Below, piece by piece: positions 29,119 through 37,955 of a stretch of 64,000 bases of DNA. The DNA lies in the NCBI RefSeq assembly GCF_003050745.1, contig NZ_QAOF01000002.1, forward strand, positions 124,001-188,000. Direction: 5' to 3'. The number at the start of each line of letters is the position of its first letter. Within the stretch, counting starts at the first letter, position 1. This DNA is from Sphingomonas sp. PP-CE-3G-477 (GTDB lineage Bacteria; Pseudomonadota; Alphaproteobacteria; Sphingomonadales; Sphingomonadaceae). The position numbers and the translations under genes are program-made. The notes under the pieces are model-generated. The model saw nothing but the letters and a program-made list of their open reading frames with translations, had not been told where the DNA came from and did no database searches.

Positions 29119-32100
29119 TCATCGGAGCGGGACGCGGTTGTTGACTTGGGTGATCTCGGGTTCGTCTCCGGCGAGTGCGACTTGGACGGTCAGCGTCGAG
29201 AGATCGACGCCGGATGGGATCGCCAGCTTCACCATCGCTGTCTTCGGCCGAAGATCGAGCGGGGCGGCTAGCGGGGAAATGCTCGCAATGGCGACGATCC
29301 TGCCCGCCGCGTCGACCAGTTCCGCACGGCCGCCTTTCGCGTTTTTCGCGCCGAGGCTGTGGACGGTGACCGTTACGCTCCGGCCCTTCACGACTACGTC
29401 GTCCGTGCCGATGCCGAGGTCGGCGCGCTCATCCACTGGCGGGCCGGGCTCGACTAAGGCGAAGTCGAGTACCGTCGTCCCAGGTGCGAAGGAGACGTCG
29501 GTGCTTGCGCTGCGTTCGAGTGTCATGGTCCGCGCAGCCCCGATCGGCGCGAGCGTCTTGCCGCCGTCGGTGCTGCTCGACGCCTGAATCGACCAGCGGC
29601 CTGCGGTGACGGTCCAAGTCGACATCGTCGCTTGCTGAGCGTGGTCGGTAGTATTGTACGCGATCACACGGAACTTGGTCGGTTTCGCGCCCGGCAGAAG
29701 GACCGCGACGCGCTCGGCCGCGCCCGGCTCGGCGAAGCGCCAGCTCACTGTATTGCCGGGCCAGCTCTGGTTGCGGCGGAGTGCGATGCCGCCGAGCCGT
29801 TCGCGTTGCAGGATCTCGCTCGGCTGATCGACGCGGTCGCTCCACCAATGGCCCTCGGTGTACATGTCCATATGCTGCGACTTATCGGCGATCGCGTCGG
29901 CGTGGAGTGCTTCCAACGCCGTGGTGTCGCCCGTCGCGGCCCAGGCGGTGTAGCGGGCGAACGGGTCTTCAGACTTCTTCTCCGCCAGTTTCTTACGCGC
30001 TTCAGCGCCACCGGGAAGGGCGTCGAACGCGTTCTCGTTGAACTCGGCCAGCGCGCCAGGACCGGCCTTGGCGAGGCGGGATTCGATCGGACGGAGGTAT
30101 TTTGCATCGCCGGTGTAGCGCCATGCGGCCCAGGTCGCCTGTAACGACGTGGTGATGCCGCCGCCGTCGCCGACACGCTCGGCGTCGGTGCGCCAGTTGA
30201 TCTCGTTGGGGTAGCTCCAGCTGCCGTCCGGGGCCTGCTTGCCGTGCGCCATCCAGCCATCGATCACGCCGGTGACCAGCCCGCGGGCGAGCGGGTTGGC
30301 GTTGTAAAGGCCGACCAGCATCGGGCCGTGCATGACGGTGAACGCATACGGCTTCTGCCATTCCCACGCGCCTTCGCGGTACATCTTTCGTCCGCCATAC
30401 CAGTTGCTGGCGAAGTGCATGTGACCGGCTGGGTTCTCGAGGATCACGGTTTGCAGAGCGCGCGTGTTGTCCATCAGGCGCTCGACCGCTTTGGGTTCGC
30501 CCCAGTTGAGGTACAGGCGTTCGGCGTTGCTGTTGAGGCCCTCCTCGTACGCGTGGAGTTCATCGGCGGTGATGTAGCCGAGCCCGTTCACGATCATGCC
30601 GTTCTTGTAGACCGCATCCGACAGCGCCCGGAGCGAAGCGTTGATCTTGTCGGGTTCGACACCCATCAGCGCGAGGCCGGGCCATTGCTGCGTCAGGTCG
30701 GTGTCGTCGGACAGGCCACCGCCGAAATCGCCATAGGGAACCTGGCGTTCGTCGATCCACCACGTGACGAACTGGCGGACGCGCTTCAGGTCTTCAAGTT
30801 GGCGGAAGGCCCAAAGCGGGACGCCGACGGGGGCGACGGGCTGGACGAAGTTTGGGAGGTTCTCAGGGCGATAATTGATGTCGGCCCAATAGGCGCGGGC
30901 GCGCGCGTTGTCGGGATCGACGCGGAGCAGGTCGGAGATGTCGGCGAAGAGGCGCTTGTAGAGGCCAGCGCGCTTCGACGCTGTGTGTTCCTCGACGAGA
31001 AAGCCCCAATTGTCCTTCACCTGCGCCATGCGGTCGGCGATGTGCTCGGGTAGGGCGGCGGTGCGGGGTTTGAAGACGAGGCGGATCTTGGCGGCGTTCA
31101 GCGCGGCGGCGTCGAAGTCGGGGGCGGCGCTGGCGATCGTAAGATAGAGGCTGTCGTTCGGCAGGATGCGGTCGCGCAAGTCGAGCCACAGCGTGCGGGC
31201 TTCGTTCGGACGGACCGAGACGGAAAGGTCGATCATGTCGCGGCCGGGCCAGATCGGGTCCTTCACGCGGATGTTGAGCGCAATCAGGCCGGCGGCGTTG
31301 GGCCTAGCCTTCAGTGCGGGGATGTCGATCGCGATGCCGTCGAGGCCGTCGTTGAGGTTCTGCCAGCCGTAATCGAAGGCGCGAGCTAGCGGGCGGTCGG
31401 GCAGCGCGTCGCCGAAGCTTGCCGGGATCAGCATGTGGACTATCGGGGCGGCGTCCGTGCGGCGGACCGGGGCGCCCGATGCGCCGCCTGTGCCTGCACC
31501 GACCGCGGCTTTAAGGCCTGCGGAGGGCATCGCGACGACGGTGCTGCGTTCGTCCGGTGCGAAGCGGCCGGTGATGTAGGCGTTCAGGGGCGCGAGTGCT
31601 GCGAGGTTCGGCGATGCAGCCGCGTCAACGGTGTAAGAGAGCTTGAAGCTGCCGACGGGTTCCGCGCCCGCGCCGAGGTCGTAGGCCCAGATTTCCTGGA
31701 TCGGCTGCTCCTGCATCGTGTTGGTGAAGCTGAGCGTGCCGCCGGTGCGCGAGGCGAACTGGTCGACGCTGCGGACTACGCCTTGCGGGCGGGTGGCGAT
31801 CTGGACGGTCTTGCCGGCGTCGCTCCAGTCGAGACGGCCGTATGCGGCGCCGTGGATCTCGACGCGATTAACGCGCTCGCCCGGGGGGATCGTCAGGTCG
31901 TAGCGCTTGCCGCCTTCGACATAGGTGTTCCAGTCGGGCAGCTCGAAATAATCGTCGCGGCCGGGCAGGCGGGAGCGGTTGTAGACGCCGGGCCAGGTCG
32001 TCTCGGCGATGCCGTCGACGCCTTTCCACATCCACTCCTTGAGGTCCTTCGCGCCGGCGAATTCTACTTTTCGGACACGGGTGACGGGGGCGTCGAGAAC

Positions 32101-32916
32101 CGGCGGCGTGGACTTGTTCCAGCCGTAGCGGTGGAGCCATGCGGCTCGTCTGGCAGCCGGGTCGGTCGCGGTGGTGGCGGATGGTTCGCGTTTTTCCGCG
32201 AGCGATGCGACGTCGGTGGCGGGGAGAATGCGGTCGTAGACGCGGATCTCGTCGAGGTCCGATCCGCGCATGAAATTGTAGCGGCTTTGGACCTGGTGCG
32301 GCGACATGACGCGCCCGGCGAGGCCGAACTGGTCGAGGCCGCTGTCGAGATCGGCCTTCTGGTCCTTTCGCGCGACCAGCTTGCCGTCGACGTAGAGTTG
32401 CACGCCAACGGTCTCGTCCCAGGCGAACGCGACGTGCGACCATGCGTCAGTGGCTGGTGCTCGTGGGATCGTCCACGAGACGCGGATGCGCGAAAGGTTC
32501 GCGTCGGTCACGAAGGCGTCGAATCCCTTGCCGTTCCAGTCGACCCGCAGGAACGCCATATCCCAGCTCGAATGGTCGGCGAACCCGGTGCGGAAGATTA
32601 CGAACGGGGCTTCCCCGACGGGGGTGCGGGCGCGCCAGAAGAAGGCGAGCGTGCCACGGTCCGCGCGAATGTTGCCGGCTGCTTTCCAGGCAACGTAGCC
32701 GTCGTCCGCCCAGCGCGCTGCGCCGCCGATTGCACCGTCCGGGGTGATATCGACGCCGCTGCGGAAATTGGGGACGGGGTCGCCGGTGGCGTAGTCGGCG
32801 GTGAGGCTCTTGTCGGCGGAGGCGCGGAAGAGGAGGCCGGTCGCGTCCTGTGCGGCGGCGGGCGCGATACTGGCGACAGCCAGTGCGAGGACGGACGCCG
32901 TGGTGAAACGCTTCAC
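29119..32916 (-). CDS. Large exported LamG-domain protein, function unknown (1265 aa)
   Basis: Starts with a clear signal peptide (MKRFTTASVLALAVASIAPAAA, cleavage before QDATG). The start is GTG 32916 with AGGAGAG 7 bases upstream; the frame extends to an ATG at 32943 that lacks a ribosome site. Residues about 25-260 look like a LamG/concanavalin-like sandwich (FFWRARTPVG, LYVDGKLVAR, DLDEIRVYDRIL). About 300-600 look beta-rich and possibly carbohydrate-binding. About 630-1080 are helical with many Trp and Asp/Glu (WWIDERQVPYGDFGGG), reminiscent of (alpha/alpha)6 glycosidases or lyases. About 1145-1265 resemble a CARDB-type beta domain. No family assigned; context suggests an uronic-acid polysaccharide substrate. 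Confidence 0.75.
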   Translation of the reverse strand: MKRFTTASVLALAVASIAPAAAQDATGLLFRASADKSLTADYATGDPVPNFRSGVDITPDGAIGGAARWADDGYVAWKAAGNIRADRGTLAFFWRARTPVGEAPFVIFRTGFADHSSWDMAFLRVDWNGKGFDAFVTDANLSRIRVSWTIPRAPATDAWSHVAFAWDETVGVQLYVDGKLVARKDQKADLDSGLDQFGLAGRVMSPHQVQSRYNFMRGSDLDEIRVYDRILPATDVASLAEKREPSATTATDPAARRAAWLHRYGWNKSTPPVLDAPVTRVRKVEFAGAKDLKEWMWKGVDGIAETTWPGVYNRSRLPGRDDYFELPDWNTYVEGGKRYDLTIPPGERVNRVEIHGAAYGRLDWSDAGKTVQIATRPQGVVRSVDQFASRTGGTLSFTNTMQEQPIQEIWAYDLGAGAEPVGSFKLSYTVDAAASPNLAALAPLNAYITGRFAPDERSTVVAMPSAGLKAAVGAGTGGASGAPVRRTDAAPIVHMLIPASFGDALPDRPLARAFDYGWQNLNDGLDGIAIDIPALKARPNAAGLIALNIRVKDPIWPGRDMIDLSVSVRPNEARTLWLDLRDRILPNDSLYLTIASAAPDFDAAALNAAKIRLVFKPRTAALPEHIADRMAQVKDNWGFLVEEHTASKRAGLYKRLFADISDLLRVDPDNARARAYWADINYRPENLPNFVQPVAPVGVPLWAFRQLEDLKRVRQFVTWWIDERQVPYGDFGGGLSDDTDLTQQWPGLALMGVEPDKINASLRALSDAVYKNGMIVNGLGYITADELHAYEEGLNSNAERLYLNWGEPKAVERLMDNTRALQTVILENPAGHMHFASNWYGGRKMYREGAWEWQKPYAFTVMHGPMLVGLYNANPLARGLVTGVIDGWMAHGKQAPDGSWSYPNEINWRTDAERVGDGGGITTSLQATWAAWRYTGDAKYLRPIESRLAKAGPGALAEFNENAFDALPGGAEARKKLAEKKSEDPFARYTAWAATGDTTALEALHADAIADKSQHMDMYTEGHWWSDRVDQPSEILQRERLGGIALRRNQSWPGNTVSWRFAEPGAAERVAVLLPGAKPTKFRVIAYNTTDHAQQATMSTWTVTAGRWSIQASSSTDGGKTLAPIGAARTMTLERSASTDVSFAPGTTVLDFALVEPGPPVDERADLGIGTDDVVVKGRSVTVTVHSLGAKNAKGGRAELVDAAGRIVAIASISPLAAPLDLRPKTAMVKLAIPSGVDLSTLTVQVALAGDEPEITQVNNRVPLR

Positions 32917-32976
32917 TGCTCTCTCCTTGGGGCCAATCGGCATTGAGCGATTTGGCCAAGTGTTCGTCGTCCTAAA

Positions 32977-33035
32977 CTTGTTCTCCTGCGAAGGCGGGCG
33001 CCCAGGCTGGGCTCCCGCCTTCGCAGGAGAACAAG
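32977..33035. repeat. 22-bp perfect inverted repeat (TTCTCCTGCGAAGGCGGG type)
   Basis: Arms 32977-32998 and 33014-33035 are exact complements with a 15-base loop. It begins 8 bases beyond the permease stop codon (minus strand) and lies upstream of the LamG gene; TTTAGG follows the stem on that strand. The motif resembles another dispersed sphingomonad repeat and probably doubles as a terminator or mRNA end structure for the permease. Confidence 0.75.
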
Positions 33036-33043
33036 GGCAGGCC

Positions 33044-34372
33044 TCAGTCCGCGTCCACTCTCGCCAACCTTGGCGACAGCAGATGCACGACGGTGATCGC
33101 GATCAGGTACGTGCTGCCCGCAACCGCGAAGATCAGCGTATAGCTCCCGGTAGTCTGCAGGACGTATCCGGTGAACTTGGCCATCATCATGCCACCGATC
33201 GCGCCGACCGTCCCGCCGATCCCGACCACCGAACCGACCGCCCCCCGCGGGAACATGTCGGACGGGATCGTGTAGAGGTTCGCCGAGAACGCCTGATGCG
33301 CCGCCGTCGCAAGCCCGACGATCCCGACCGCCAACCAAAGATTGTCGACGTATTGCGCAAAGAAGATCGGCATCACCAGGAACGCGCACGCCAGCATCGT
33401 GATCTTCCGCGCGAAGTTTGCAGAATGGCCGCGTTTCATAAGCTTCGAGGACGACCAGCCGCCCGCAACGCTGCCAACATCGGAGAGAAGGTAGATTGCG
33501 ACGAGCGGCGGGCCGAAGCTCTTGAGATCGAGATGATAGGTCTTGGCGAGGAAATCAGGCGTCCAGAACAGGAACAGCCACCAGATCGGATCGATCAGGA
33601 ACTTGCCCAGCGCATACGCCCAGGTCTCGCGGTAGCCGAGCAGCTTGAGCCAGCCGATCTTCTTAGCAGGATCCGCCGGATCGCTCTCGATATGCGCGAG
33701 CTCAGCAGGCGACAGCTTCGCCACCTCGCGCGGACGGCGATAGATCGCAATCCAGGCGACGAGCCAGATCAGGCTGATCGCGCCGGTGATGATGAACGCC
33801 ATCCGCCAGCCGAATGCGATCGTGATGATCGGCACGATCAGCGGCGTGATCACCGCGCCGATGTTCGCGCCCGCGTTGAACACGCCGGTCGCAAACGCGC
33901 GCTCCTTGGCGGGGAACCATTCGGAGACGGCCTTGATGCCGGCTGGGAAGTTGCCTGCCTCGCCGAGGCCGAGCACGACGCGTGCCGCCGAGAACTGGAA
34001 CGCGTTGCCCGCAAACCCGCACAGCGTATGCCCGAGCGTCCAGATCACGAATGCCACCGAATAGCCGATCCGCGCCCCAAGCACGTCAACGATCCGGCCA
34101 AAGCTCAGATAGCCGATCGCATAGGCCGCCTGGAACCAGAAGATCACGTCGGCATAGGTCGTCTCGTTCCAGCCGAGTTCGGCGGAAATCGTCGGCTTCA
34201 ACACGCCGATCATCTGGCGATCGACATAGTTTATCGCAGTTGCGGCAAACAACAGGCTGCAGATCAGCCAGCGATACCGGCCGATATTGCCGCCGATGCC
34301 ATTTACGTTCGTTCCATTTGCTCCGGCCCCATTCGCGCCTGCCGTGCCTCCCGGCATGTCCATCGTTGCCAT
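33044..34372 (-). CDS. MFS hexuronate-type transporter (ExuT-like)
   Basis: 442-aa major facilitator with 12 predicted transmembrane helices. The N-terminus is a Gly/Asn/Ala-rich low-complexity tail of about 30 residues. Family segments INYVDRQMIGVL, GLGEAGNFPAGIKAVSEWFP and GAVGSVVGIGG match the anion:cation symporter group that includes ExuT and glucarate transporters. It likely imports galacturonate or glucuronate with protons. It follows the hydratase gene by 24 bp, so the two form an operon under the operator at 35256. Confidence 0.88.
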   Translation of the reverse strand: MATMDMPGGTAGANGAGANGTNVNGIGGNIGRYRWLICSLLFAATAINYVDRQMIGVLKPTISAELGWNETTYADVIFWFQAAYAIGYLSFGRIVDVLGARIGYSVAFVIWTLGHTLCGFAGNAFQFSAARVVLGLGEAGNFPAGIKAVSEWFPAKERAFATGVFNAGANIGAVITPLIVPIITIAFGWRMAFIITGAISLIWLVAWIAIYRRPREVAKLSPAELAHIESDPADPAKKIGWLKLLGYRETWAYALGKFLIDPIWWLFLFWTPDFLAKTYHLDLKSFGPPLVAIYLLSDVGSVAGGWSSSKLMKRGHSANFARKITMLACAFLVMPIFFAQYVDNLWLAVGIVGLATAAHQAFSANLYTIPSDMFPRGAVGSVVGIGGTVGAIGGMMMAKFTGYVLQTTGSYTLIFAVAGSTYLIAITVVHLLSPRLARVDAD

Positions 34373-34396
34373 TGGACTCTCTCCTAAAAGCAGCCT

Positions 34397-35209
34397 CTAG
34401 CGGGCCTTGATGGTGCAATGGACGGCGAACCGTCCGTCGAAGCGCGCCTCGACCCTGTCGCCTATCGCGACCGGATGGACACCGGTAACGGCCCCGGTCG
34501 AGACCCACTGCCCGGATGACAACGCGATCCCACGCGCGGCCATATGCTCGAGCAGATACCGAACCGCACCAAACGGCCCGTCGAGCATCGTCGCACTCGT
34601 CGCGGCCCCGATCAAGGCGTCGTTGATCCAGAGCTCGACCGGCCAGCCGTTGATATCGCCATTGCGCCATCCCGCAGCATCCGCGCCGATCACTAGCCCG
34701 TTGTTGTTACCGAAATCGGACACCGTGACGGTAGGACCCAGCGCGTTGATGCCGGGGAACGGCGAACTGGCGATCTCGATCCCGACATGGACCGCGTCGA
34801 CCATCGCGCGTGCCTCGGCCATCGTATAGTGCGTCTTGGCGGGGTCAGGCGCGGTGCCGATCCGCAACAGGAACTCAGCCTCCGCCGCGGCGAACCCGTC
34901 CGCAAACACCGGCATCGCCACCGGATCGCCCGCCGCTGGATCATCCGCTGGCGTGACGATCTGATCGGCGAAGATCGGGCCGGTGAGACGGTCGACGCCG
35001 TCGAGTGGCGGGTTGATGCGGCCGACCTTCCACCCCGCGACGATGCCATCGGCAAGGAGAAGCGCGGCGTCCTGCACCGCATAGCCTTCGCGCAACGTAG
35101 CAGGCACGGCGCCCGGAAATTCCGGAACGGCGGCGCCGCTACGCCGTGCATCGACGAAAGTACGGGCGATATGCCGGATATTGTCGGTCGTGTCGGGCTG
35201 TGCCGCCAA
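34397..35209 (-). CDS. 2-keto-4-pentenoate hydratase / fumarylacetoacetase-superfamily enzyme
   Basis: 270-aa protein of the MhpD-type hydratase branch. The family blocks GWKVGRINP, EAEFLLRIG, VGIEIASSPFP and SDFGNNNGLVIG are visible; the Glu pair of AEAEF and the Glu in GIEIA are likely metal ligands. Classical members hydrate 2-hydroxypentadienoate, but in a hexuronate locus the substrate may be a 2-keto-3-deoxy sugar acid. It is the first gene of the hydratase-permease operon and is divergent from the LacI regulator. Confidence 0.78.
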   Translation of the reverse strand: MAAQPDTTDNIRHIARTFVDARRSGAAVPEFPGAVPATLREGYAVQDAALLLADGIVAGWKVGRINPPLDGVDRLTGPIFADQIVTPADDPAAGDPVAMPVFADGFAAAEAEFLLRIGTAPDPAKTHYTMAEARAMVDAVHVGIEIASSPFPGINALGPTVTVSDFGNNNGLVIGADAAGWRNGDINGWPVELWINDALIGAATSATMLDGPFGAVRYLLEHMAARGIALSSGQWVSTGAVTGVHPVAIGDRVEARFDGRFAVHCTIKAR

Positions 35210-35255
35210 GAACCCCTCCTGTAATAGCGTTAATCTGCTTTGTCCCGAGCGTATG

Positions 35256-35269
35256 GGAAACCGGTGTCA
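35256..35269. promoter_or_regulatory. LacI-family operator candidate, site 1
   Basis: GGAAACCGGTGTCA, reverse complement TGACACCGGTTTCC: the perfect half TGACACCGGT plus a degenerate second half, CpG-centred as in LacI-family operators. It is 47 bp upstream of the hydratase start and upstream of the divergent regulator gene, so it could control both. Confidence 0.7.
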
Positions 35270-35334
35270 TTGACAAGCAGCCGTCCTTTTTATTGCAAGA
35301 ACAGGGTTTGCCAACGGTGAGACTGGTCGATCCG

Positions 35335-36399
35335 ATGTCTCGCGGCTATGCCGAGCCAATGCAGAAAACCGGCCAGCCTACGATCAACGACGTGGCGCGG
35401 ATCGCCGGCGTCTCGAAGAAGACGGTGAGCCGGGTGATCAACCGATCGCCATTGCTCAACGACGATACGCGCAAGCGAGTCGAGGATGTGATCGGCGAAC
35501 TCGGCTATATTCCCAACCCGCAGGCACGCGCGCTGGCGCTCAGGCGTAATTTCCTGATCGGTCTGGTGCACGACAATCCCAATGCACAGACCGTCCTGAA
35601 CGTGCAGCAGGGCATGCTCGAGGCGCTTCACGGGACCGAGTTCGAGATGGTCGTCCGTCCGCTCGATCGCGGCTCGGCGACGATGCTCGATGATCTGCGA
35701 CACTTCCTGGAACGCCAAAGGCTGTTCGGGGTGCTGTTGATGCCGCCGGTGAGCGAGAACGACTCGGTGGCGGCGCTCTGCGATGCGATCGGCTGTCGCT
35801 ACGTGCGGATGGGCTCGGCCGTGATCGACGACAACGATCATATGGTCGCGTCGAACGACCGGGAGGCGGTGCGGATCGCCACGGAGTATCTGATCGCGCA
35901 AGGACATAGACGGATCGGCTTGGTCGCAGGCCCGCACGGCTTCCGGTCGGCACGCGAACGGCGTCTCGGGTTCGAGGACGCACTGGCCGCGGCCGGGATC
36001 GCGCTGCCCCGCAGCATGATCGCGGATGGGAACTACACGTTCGAGTCGGGGCTGGCCGCGGCCGAGCGCCTGCTCGACCTGATGCCACGGCCGACCGCGA
36101 TCTTCTCGTCCAACGACGAGATGGCCGCGGGCATCATTCACGCCGCCCGCCAGCGTGGTCTGGATATCCCGCACGATCTGTCGATCGTCGGCTTCGACGA
36201 TACGCCGATCGCCGCGCATGTCTGGCCGCCATTGACGACGGTGCGCTGGCCGATCGCCTCGATGGCACGGTCCGCCGCGTTGAAGCTGATCGCCGGCGTC
36301 GACGATGGTAGCGATCTCGTCGAGGAGCCGTCCCTGTTCCTGTCGACGCTGATTCGACGTGGTTCGGTGGCACCGCCGGCGGAGCCCGACGCGGCATGA
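35335..36399 (+). CDS. LacI-family transcriptional regulator of the hexuronate locus
   Basis: 354-aa repressor. The N-terminal LacI helix-turn-helix is clear (TINDVARIAGVSKKTVSRVI, residues about 15-34), with a hinge helix around PNPQARALALRR and a periplasmic-binding-protein-like effector domain from about 70 to 345. The start is uncertain: ATG 35335, ATG 35359 or GTG 35317 all lack a strong ribosome site. It is divergent from the hydratase-permease operon and immediately upstream of uxaC, the position of a local regulator. The effector is likely a hexuronate or 2-keto-3-deoxygluconate, by inference. Confidence 0.9.
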   Translation: MSRGYAEPMQKTGQPTINDVARIAGVSKKTVSRVINRSPLLNDDTRKRVEDVIGELGYIPNPQARALALRRNFLIGLVHDNPNAQTVLNVQQGMLEALHGTEFEMVVRPLDRGSATMLDDLRHFLERQRLFGVLLMPPVSENDSVAALCDAIGCRYVRMGSAVIDDNDHMVASNDREAVRIATEYLIAQGHRRIGLVAGPHGFRSARERRLGFEDALAAAGIALPRSMIADGNYTFESGLAAAERLLDLMPRPTAIFSSNDEMAAGIIHAARQRGLDIPHDLSIVGFDDTPIAAHVWPPLTTVRWPIASMARSAALKLIAGVDDGSDLVEEPSLFLSTLIRRGSVAPPAEPDAA

Positions 36400-36431
36400 T
36401 CCCACCGCCGCTTTGCGGTTGCGTCGAAAAC

Positions 36432-36445
36432 TGACACCGGTTACC
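36432..36445. promoter_or_regulatory. LacI-family operator candidate, site 2
   Basis: TGACACCGGTTACC, identical over 14 bp to the copy at 42780. It lies in the 102-bp gap between the LacI gene and uxaC, 57 bp before the uxaC start, and should control the uxaC-kduI-kduD-kdgK transcript. Confidence 0.72.
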
Positions 36446-36501
36446 AGATGGTCGACAGGCCGCGCAAAAGCGGTTCGAACCTTGGGAAGTGGGAGAGTGG
36501 A

Positions 36502-37944
36502 ATGGCCCGTGCGTTGGAACTGCATCCCGATCGCCTGCTTCCCGCCGACCCGGTGACGCGCGACATCGCGCGGGCGCTCTACGCCGAAGTCGCTGGGCTG
36601 CCGATCGTCAGTCCGCATGGCCATACCGATCCGACCTGGTTCGCCGAGAATGCACACTGGACCGACGCGACGACGTTGCTGCTGGCGCCCGACCATTATC
36701 TGTACCGGATGCTGTACAGTCAGGGTGTCGATCTGGATGCGCTGGCGATCCCGCGGATCGACGGCGTTCCGGCGACCGATCCGCGTGCGGCGTGGCGCGT
36801 GTTCGCTGATCACTACACGCTGTTTCGCGGTACGCCGTCGCGGCTGTGGCTGGATCATGTCTTTTCGGACGTGTTCGGGATCGACGTCGCGCTGGAGCCA
36901 TCGACCGCGGACCGGTATTTCGACCTGATCGGCGAGAAGCTCGCGTCGGAGGCCTTCCGCCCCCGCGCGCTGTTCGATCGGTTCGGGATCGAGTTCCTGG
37001 CAACCACCGAAGGCGCGCATGACGACCTTGCCGCGCACAAGCGTATCCGCCAGTCGGGCTGGAACGGGCGCGTCGTCACCACCTATCGCCCCGACGGCGT
37101 GATCGACGTCGAGCATGAGGCGTTCAAGCCGGCGATGGCGCGCTTTGCCGAACTGACCGGTGAAGACGTGTACGGCTGGAAGGGCTATCTTTCCGCGCAC
37201 CGCAAGCGCCGCGCCGATTTCCGCGCGGCAGGTGCCACCGCGACCGATCACGGCCACCCGACCGCAGCGACCGCGAACCTCTCCGCGGTCGAGGCCGAGG
37301 CACTGTTCGCCAAGGTGATGCGGGGCGCTTGGACGCCGGCCGACGCGGAGCTGTTCCGTGCGCAGATGCTGACCGAGATGGCGGCGATGTCGGTCGAGGA
37401 CGGCATGGTGATGCAGATCCATCCGGGCTCGTCGCGCAACCACAATGCGGGCCTCTTCGCGAGCCATGGCCGCGACAAGGGCGCCGATATCCCGATGCGG
37501 ACCGATTACGTCCATGCGCTCAAGCCGCTGCTCGACCGGTTCGGAACCAGCACGCGGCTGTCGATCATCCTCTTCACGCTCGACGAAAGTTCGTATGCAC
37601 GGGAACTGGCACCGCTGGCGGGGCACTATCCTTGCCTCAAGCTTGGCCCGTCCTGGTGGTTCCACGACAGCCCCGAGGGGATGCGTCGGTTCCGTGAGAT
37701 GACGACCGAGACCGCGGGCTTCTACAACACCGTCGGCTTCAACGACGATACGCGCGCGTTTCTCTCGATCCCGGCGCGGCACGATGTGGCGCGGCGGATC
37801 GACTGCGGGTTCCTCGCACGGCTGGTGGCGGAACACCGTCTCGCCGACTGGGAAGCTGCCGATCTCGCACACGAGCTGACCAACGGCCTCGTCCGCCGCG
37901 CCTACCGTATCGACGAACCCTTTTCCGTCGCAAAAGCGGCCTGA
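36502..37944 (+). CDS. uxaC: UxaC, glucuronate/galacturonate isomerase
   Basis: 480 aa, close to the roughly 470 aa usual for uronate isomerase. It isomerises D-glucuronate to fructuronate and D-galacturonate to tagaturonate in the cytoplasm. Diagnostic segments: the amidohydrolase-fold HGHTDP (near residue 38), [30 protein letters not shown] and [16 protein letters not shown] 36502 has GGGAGAG upstream; the frame extends 18 codons further without a ribosome site. First gene of the catabolic operon. The uxaA/uxaB genes for the next steps are not in the window. Confidence 0.95.
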   Translation: MARALELHPDRLLPADPVTRDIARALYAEVAGLPIVSPHGHTDPTWFAENAHWTDATTLLLAPDHYLYRMLYSQGVDLDALAIPRIDGVPATDPRAAWRVFADHYTLFRGTPSRLWLDHVFSDVFGIDVALEPSTADRYFDLIGEKLASEAFRPRALFDRFGIEFLATTEGAHDDLAAHKRIRQSGWNGRVVTTYRPDGVIDVEHEAFKPAMARFAELTGEDVYGWKGYLSAHRKRRADFRAAGATATDHGHPTAATANLSAVEAEALFAKVMRGAWTPADAELFRAQMLTEMAAMSVEDGMVMQIHPGSSRNHNAGLFASHGRDKGADIPMRTDYVHALKPLLDRFGTSTRLSIILFTLDESSYARELAPLAGHYPCLKLGPSWWFHDSPEGMRRFREMTTETAGFYNTVGFNDDTRAFLSIPARHDVARRIDCGFLARLVAEHRLADWEAADLAHELTNGLVRRAYRIDEPFSVAKAA

Positions 37945-37955
37945 CCGGAGCCTTT

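Noticed and set aside
34477..34490. Fifth LacI-like site (GGACACCGGTAACG)
   Set aside because: Inside the hydratase coding region and lacking the TGACAC start; most likely chance, as it encodes conserved protein sequence.
35290..37872. 860-codon open frame on the minus strand across lacI and uxaC
   Set aside because: Arg/His-rich translation with no domain; it mirrors the codon structure of two well-supported plus-strand genes. High GC produces such long antisense frames.
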